DNA of 64,000 bases from Mycobacterium sp. E3251. GTDB lineage: Bacteria; Actinomycetota; Actinomycetes; Mycobacteriales; Mycobacteriaceae. The notes below the pieces were generated by a model. It ran no database searches. It was not told where the DNA came from and worked only from the letters and a program-made list of their open reading frames with translations. Positions 61,824-64,000 of this stretch are shown in pieces. The position numbers were made by a program, and so were the translations under genes. Every line of letters begins with the position of its first letter. Within the stretch, counting starts at the first letter, position 1. Location of the stretch: contig NZ_LZJF01000141.1 in the NCBI RefSeq assembly GCF_001666835.1, positions 62,001 through 126,000 on the forward strand, given 5' to 3'.

Positions 61824-62249
61824 ATGAGTGCGCTATTACCTGAAGCGTGGCCCAAGCCGTTGCTGGGCGCGATCCGTGTTTCCAACAGATACCTGCTCAA
61901 CCCGCTGATGTTGCGCCTGGCCGGGCGCAAACACTGGTATGCGTCGGTGATCCACCACACCGGCCGGCGGTCGGGCAAGCAGTTCGCCACGCCGGTCGTC
62001 GCTGACCGGACGGCCAGCGGGTTCGTCATCCCGCTGCCTTACGGCACCGGAGTGGACTGGTTGCAGAACGTCCTCGCCGCGGGGCGGGCGAGCATTTCCT
62101 GCCAGGGCGAGAGCTACGACGTCGCGCAGCCCGAGGTGATCGACGCCGAGGCGGCCTTGCCCATGCTGTCGGCCGACCGCAAACGCACGTTCGCCCGACT
62201 CGGCATCGCGCATTACCTCAAAGTGTCAGACGCTTCGTCGCCGAACTGA
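61824..62249 (+). CDS. Ddn-superfamily (F420-binding) small protein
   Basis: A 141-aa protein. The core WYASVIHHTGRRSGKQFATP corresponds to the cofactor phosphate-binding segment of the F420H2-dependent reductases, and GFVIPLPYGTGVDWLQNVLA follows. It lies 41 bp after ipdC with GGAG near its ATG. The substrate is not known. M. tuberculosis has fdxB (Rv3554) and Rv3555c here by my recollection, so this gene is a different occupant of the slot. Confidence 0.8.
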   Translation: MSALLPEAWPKPLLGAIRVSNRYLLNPLMLRLAGRKHWYASVIHHTGRRSGKQFATPVVADRTASGFVIPLPYGTGVDWLQNVLAAGRASISCQGESYDVAQPEVIDAEAALPMLSADRKRTFARLGIAHYLKVSDASSPN

Positions 62250-62274
62250 GCTCGGCGCCGTTCGTCGAGACATA

Positions 62275-62315
62275 AACCACGCACACCGTTTACGGCGTGT
62301 CGGGTGCGTGGTTTC
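62275..62315. terminator. Hairpin between convergent genes, possible bidirectional terminator
   Basis: Perfect 11-bp arms AAACCACGCAC / GTGCGTGGTTT surround a 19-base loop. It lies between the 3' ends of the Ddn-superfamily gene and fadA6. The arm ends give short A and T runs on either strand but no long T-tract. Confidence 0.5.
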
Positions 62316-62348
62316 AGTGTCGCGGCACCCGACGAAGGGCGCCGGGCC

Positions 62349-63509
62349 CTACAGCCGCTCGATGATGGTGACGTTCGCGGTGCCCCCACCCTCACACATC
62401 GTCTGCAGGCCGTAGCGGCCGCCGATGCGCTCGAGTTCGTTGAGCATGGTGGCGAACAGCTTGGCGCCGGTCGCACCCAGCGGGTGCCCAAGGGCGATCG
62501 CGCCGCCATTCGGGTTGACCTTCTCCGGGTCGGCCTTGATCTCCTTGAGCCAGGCCATCACCACCGGCGCGAACGCCTCGTTGATTTCGACGGTGTCGAT
62601 GTCGTCGATCGACAGCCCGGCCTTCTCGAGCGCGTGCCGCGTGGCCGGGATTGGCCCGGTCAGCATGAACACCGGATCGGCGGCGCGGGCGCTGATGTGG
62701 TGAATGCGCGCGCGGGGAGTCAGCTTGTGGTCCTTCACGGCCTGCTCGGAAGCCAGCAGCACCGCGCTGGCGCCGTCAGAGATCTGGCTGGCCATCGCCG
62801 CCGTCAGCCGGCCGCCCTCGACGAGCGTCTTCAGCCCGGCCATCTTCTCCAGCGACGACTCACGCGGACCCTCGTCGACCCGGAACGGCCCGGATTCCGT
62901 TTCGACGGTGATGATTTCGTTGTCGAAGTGACCGCCGCGGATCGCGGCGAACGCGCGCTCATGGCTGGTCAGCGCGTAGCGCTCCATCTCTTCGCGCGAC
63001 AGATTCCACTTCTCGGCGATCAGCTCCGAGCCGCGGAACTGAGAGATCTCCTGGTCGCCGTAGCGGTGCAGCCACTGCTTCGACTCGTTGGTCGGCGAGG
63101 TGAACCCGAACTGCTCGCCCACGGTCATGGCCGACGAGATCGGGATCTGGCTCATGTTCTGCACACCGCCGGCCACGATGAGGTCTGCCGTGCCGGCCAT
63201 GATCGCCTGGGCGCCAAAGGAAATCGCCTGCTGGCTGGAGCCGCACTGCCGGTCGACGGTGACACCGGGAACCTCTTCGGGGTAGCCCGCGGCCAGCCAC
63301 GAGAGCCGCGCGATGTTGCCCGCCTGCCCGCCGATAGCGTCGACGCAGCCGGCGATCACGTCGTCGACGGCGGCGGGGTCGACGTCGACCCGGTCGAGCA
63401 GCCCACGCCAACCGAGGGCACCCAGGTCCACGGGATGCACGCCGGCCAGCGATCCGTTGCGCTTACCGACCGCGGTACGCACAGCGTCGATGACGTATGC
63501 CTCAGCCAT
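62349..63509 (-). CDS. fadA6: Thiolase FadA6
   Basis: A 386-aa thiolase, the same length as recalled for Rv3556c. The nucleophile cysteine is in VTVDRQCGSSQQAISFG. Further motifs are [20 protein letters not shown] (histidine) and MCEGGGTANVTIIERL (second cysteine). It acts on beta-ketoacyl-CoA products of C/D-ring degradation. The ATG (AEAYVIDAVRTAVG) is four bases after the kstR2 stop, so it is co-transcribed with kstR2; a 41-residue upstream extension falls within kstR2. Confidence 0.95.
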   Translation of the reverse strand: MAEAYVIDAVRTAVGKRNGSLAGVHPVDLGALGWRGLLDRVDVDPAAVDDVIAGCVDAIGGQAGNIARLSWLAAGYPEEVPGVTVDRQCGSSQQAISFGAQAIMAGTADLIVAGGVQNMSQIPISSAMTVGEQFGFTSPTNESKQWLHRYGDQEISQFRGSELIAEKWNLSREEMERYALTSHERAFAAIRGGHFDNEIITVETESGPFRVDEGPRESSLEKMAGLKTLVEGGRLTAAMASQISDGASAVLLASEQAVKDHKLTPRARIHHISARAADPVFMLTGPIPATRHALEKAGLSIDDIDTVEINEAFAPVVMAWLKEIKADPEKVNPNGGAIALGHPLGATGAKLFATMLNELERIGGRYGLQTMCEGGGTANVTIIERL

Positions 63510-63513
63510 AATG

Positions 63514-64000
63514 TCAGACTCCTTCTTTGGTAATCCCACCAAGAACGATGGCGAGGTATTGCTGACCCACCTGTTGTGCGGTGAGGGGCCCGCCAGGTTG
63601 GTACCAGCGCACCGACACCCACGTGGTGTCACGAATGAAACGGTAGACGAGGTCGACGTTGAGGTCGGGCTGGAAGTAGCCCTCGTCGATGCCTTGGTTG
63701 ATCACCTCGACCCACATCTTGCGCTGCTGGCGGTTCATGTCCTCGATGTAGGAGAACCGGGGCTGCGACAACAACCGTTGGGCTTCGTCCTGATAGATGA
63801 CGACTTGCGCGTGCCGATGCTCGATCGCTTCGAACGACGCCATGAACAGCCCCTTGAGCCGCTCCAGCGGGTTGGCCTCGCTGTCCACGATCTCTCGGTA
63901 GCGGGCGAACAGCCAGTCCAGGAAACTGCGCAGCAGCTCGTCGACCATTTCCTCCTTGGAGGAGAAGTGGTGATACAGGCTGCCGGAGAGGATGCCCGCG
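63514..64000 (-). CDS. kstR2: TetR-family repressor KstR2, N-terminus beyond the window
   Basis: The last 161 codons of a TetR regulator. The C-terminal part of the helix-turn-helix is visible as ILSGSLYHHFSSKEEMVDEL, followed by the ligand-binding helices (FLDWLFARYREIVDSEANPL, YIEDMNRQQRKMWVEVINQG, VGQQYLAIVLGGITKEGV). KstR2 represses the HIP/C-D-ring genes and is released by HIP-CoA. Its operator is recognisable at 58282. The first roughly 35-40 residues are missing at the window edge. Confidence 0.92.
   Translation of the reverse strand, partial: AGILSGSLYHHFSSKEEMVDELLRSFLDWLFARYREIVDSEANPLERLKGLFMASFEAIEHRHAQVVIYQDEAQRLLSQPRFSYIEDMNRQQRKMWVEVINQGIDEGYFQPDLNVDLVYRFIRDTTWVSVRWYQPGGPLTAQQVGQQYLAIVLGGITKEGV

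Overview
The window is from a high-GC actinobacterium and is almost certainly a slow-growing Mycobacterium. It carries, in M. tuberculosis order, the otsA-mce4-KstR-regulon block that corresponds (by my recollection of H37Rv numbering) to about Rv3489 to Rv3557c. Protein lengths match the M. tuberculosis products closely (for example YrbE4A 254, Mce4A 400, LprN 384, Ltp4 354, HsaE 261 aa). Locus tags and published functions are quoted from memory; no database was searched.

Layout. 1-2.1 kb: a truncated enoyl-CoA hydratase and a two-gene FetAB/YbbLM-type ABC exporter. 2.1-4.4 kb: a 54-aa protein, otsA (trehalose-6-phosphate synthase) and a secreted protein. 4.4-14.9 kb: the complete mce4 cholesterol importer operon on the minus strand (yrbE4A, yrbE4B, mce4A-F and two Mce-associated genes). 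15-21.3 kb: hsd4A, fdxD, fadE26-fadE27-fadD17 and an SxxK serine hydrolase. 21.3-26.1 kb: a minus-strand operon fadD19, fructosamine-kinase-like gene, amidohydrolase, ilvX. 26.1-35.3 kb: echA19, cyp142, an acetoacetate-decarboxylase-like gene, an F420-type oxidoreductase, a DUF35 protein with ltp4-ltp3, and a SnoaL-like gene. 35.3-45.9 kb: ring degradation (kshA, hsaEGF, kstD, chsH3). 47-54.3 kb: the intracellular growth operon cyp125-fadE28-fadE29-chsH2-chsH1-ltp2 and fadA5. 54.3-56.6 kb: ddn, a dead ddn-like fragment and a secreted protein. 56.6-64 kb: the KstR2 regulon for rings C/D (two SDRs, echA20, ipdAB, ipdC, fadA6, 5'-truncated kstR2).

How it works together. Mce4 imports sterol; Cyp125/Cyp142 oxidise C26/C27; FadD19/FadD17 make the CoA esters; FadE26-27, FadE28-29, EchA19, ChsH1-H2, ChsH3, Ltp2/3/4 and FadA5 shorten the side chain; KstD and KshA open ring B; HsaE-G-F process the ring A/B fragment; EchA20, IpdAB, IpdC and FadA6 finish rings C/D. 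Nine exact KstR palindromes (TnnAACnnGTTnnA), one weaker KstR-like core before mce4, and one KstR2 palindrome (AnCAAGnnCTTGnT) sit at the expected promoters. Several touch the start codon, suggesting leaderless transcripts.

The most unusual structure is a pair of near-equal-length cassettes (984 and 986 bp) at 27031-28014 and 46037-47022. Each holds one gene for an AbiEi-like/DUF559 (Vsr-type) endonuclease and is bracketed by two copies of a long hairpin-forming palindrome. The palindrome sequence differs between cassettes but is shared within each; each gene ends inside its downstream palindrome; both cassettes fill a gap between convergent catabolic genes. They look like a hairpin-bounded mobile or selfish element. 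PE/PPE genes, fadD18 and fdxB, which I recall at these positions in M. tuberculosis, are absent.
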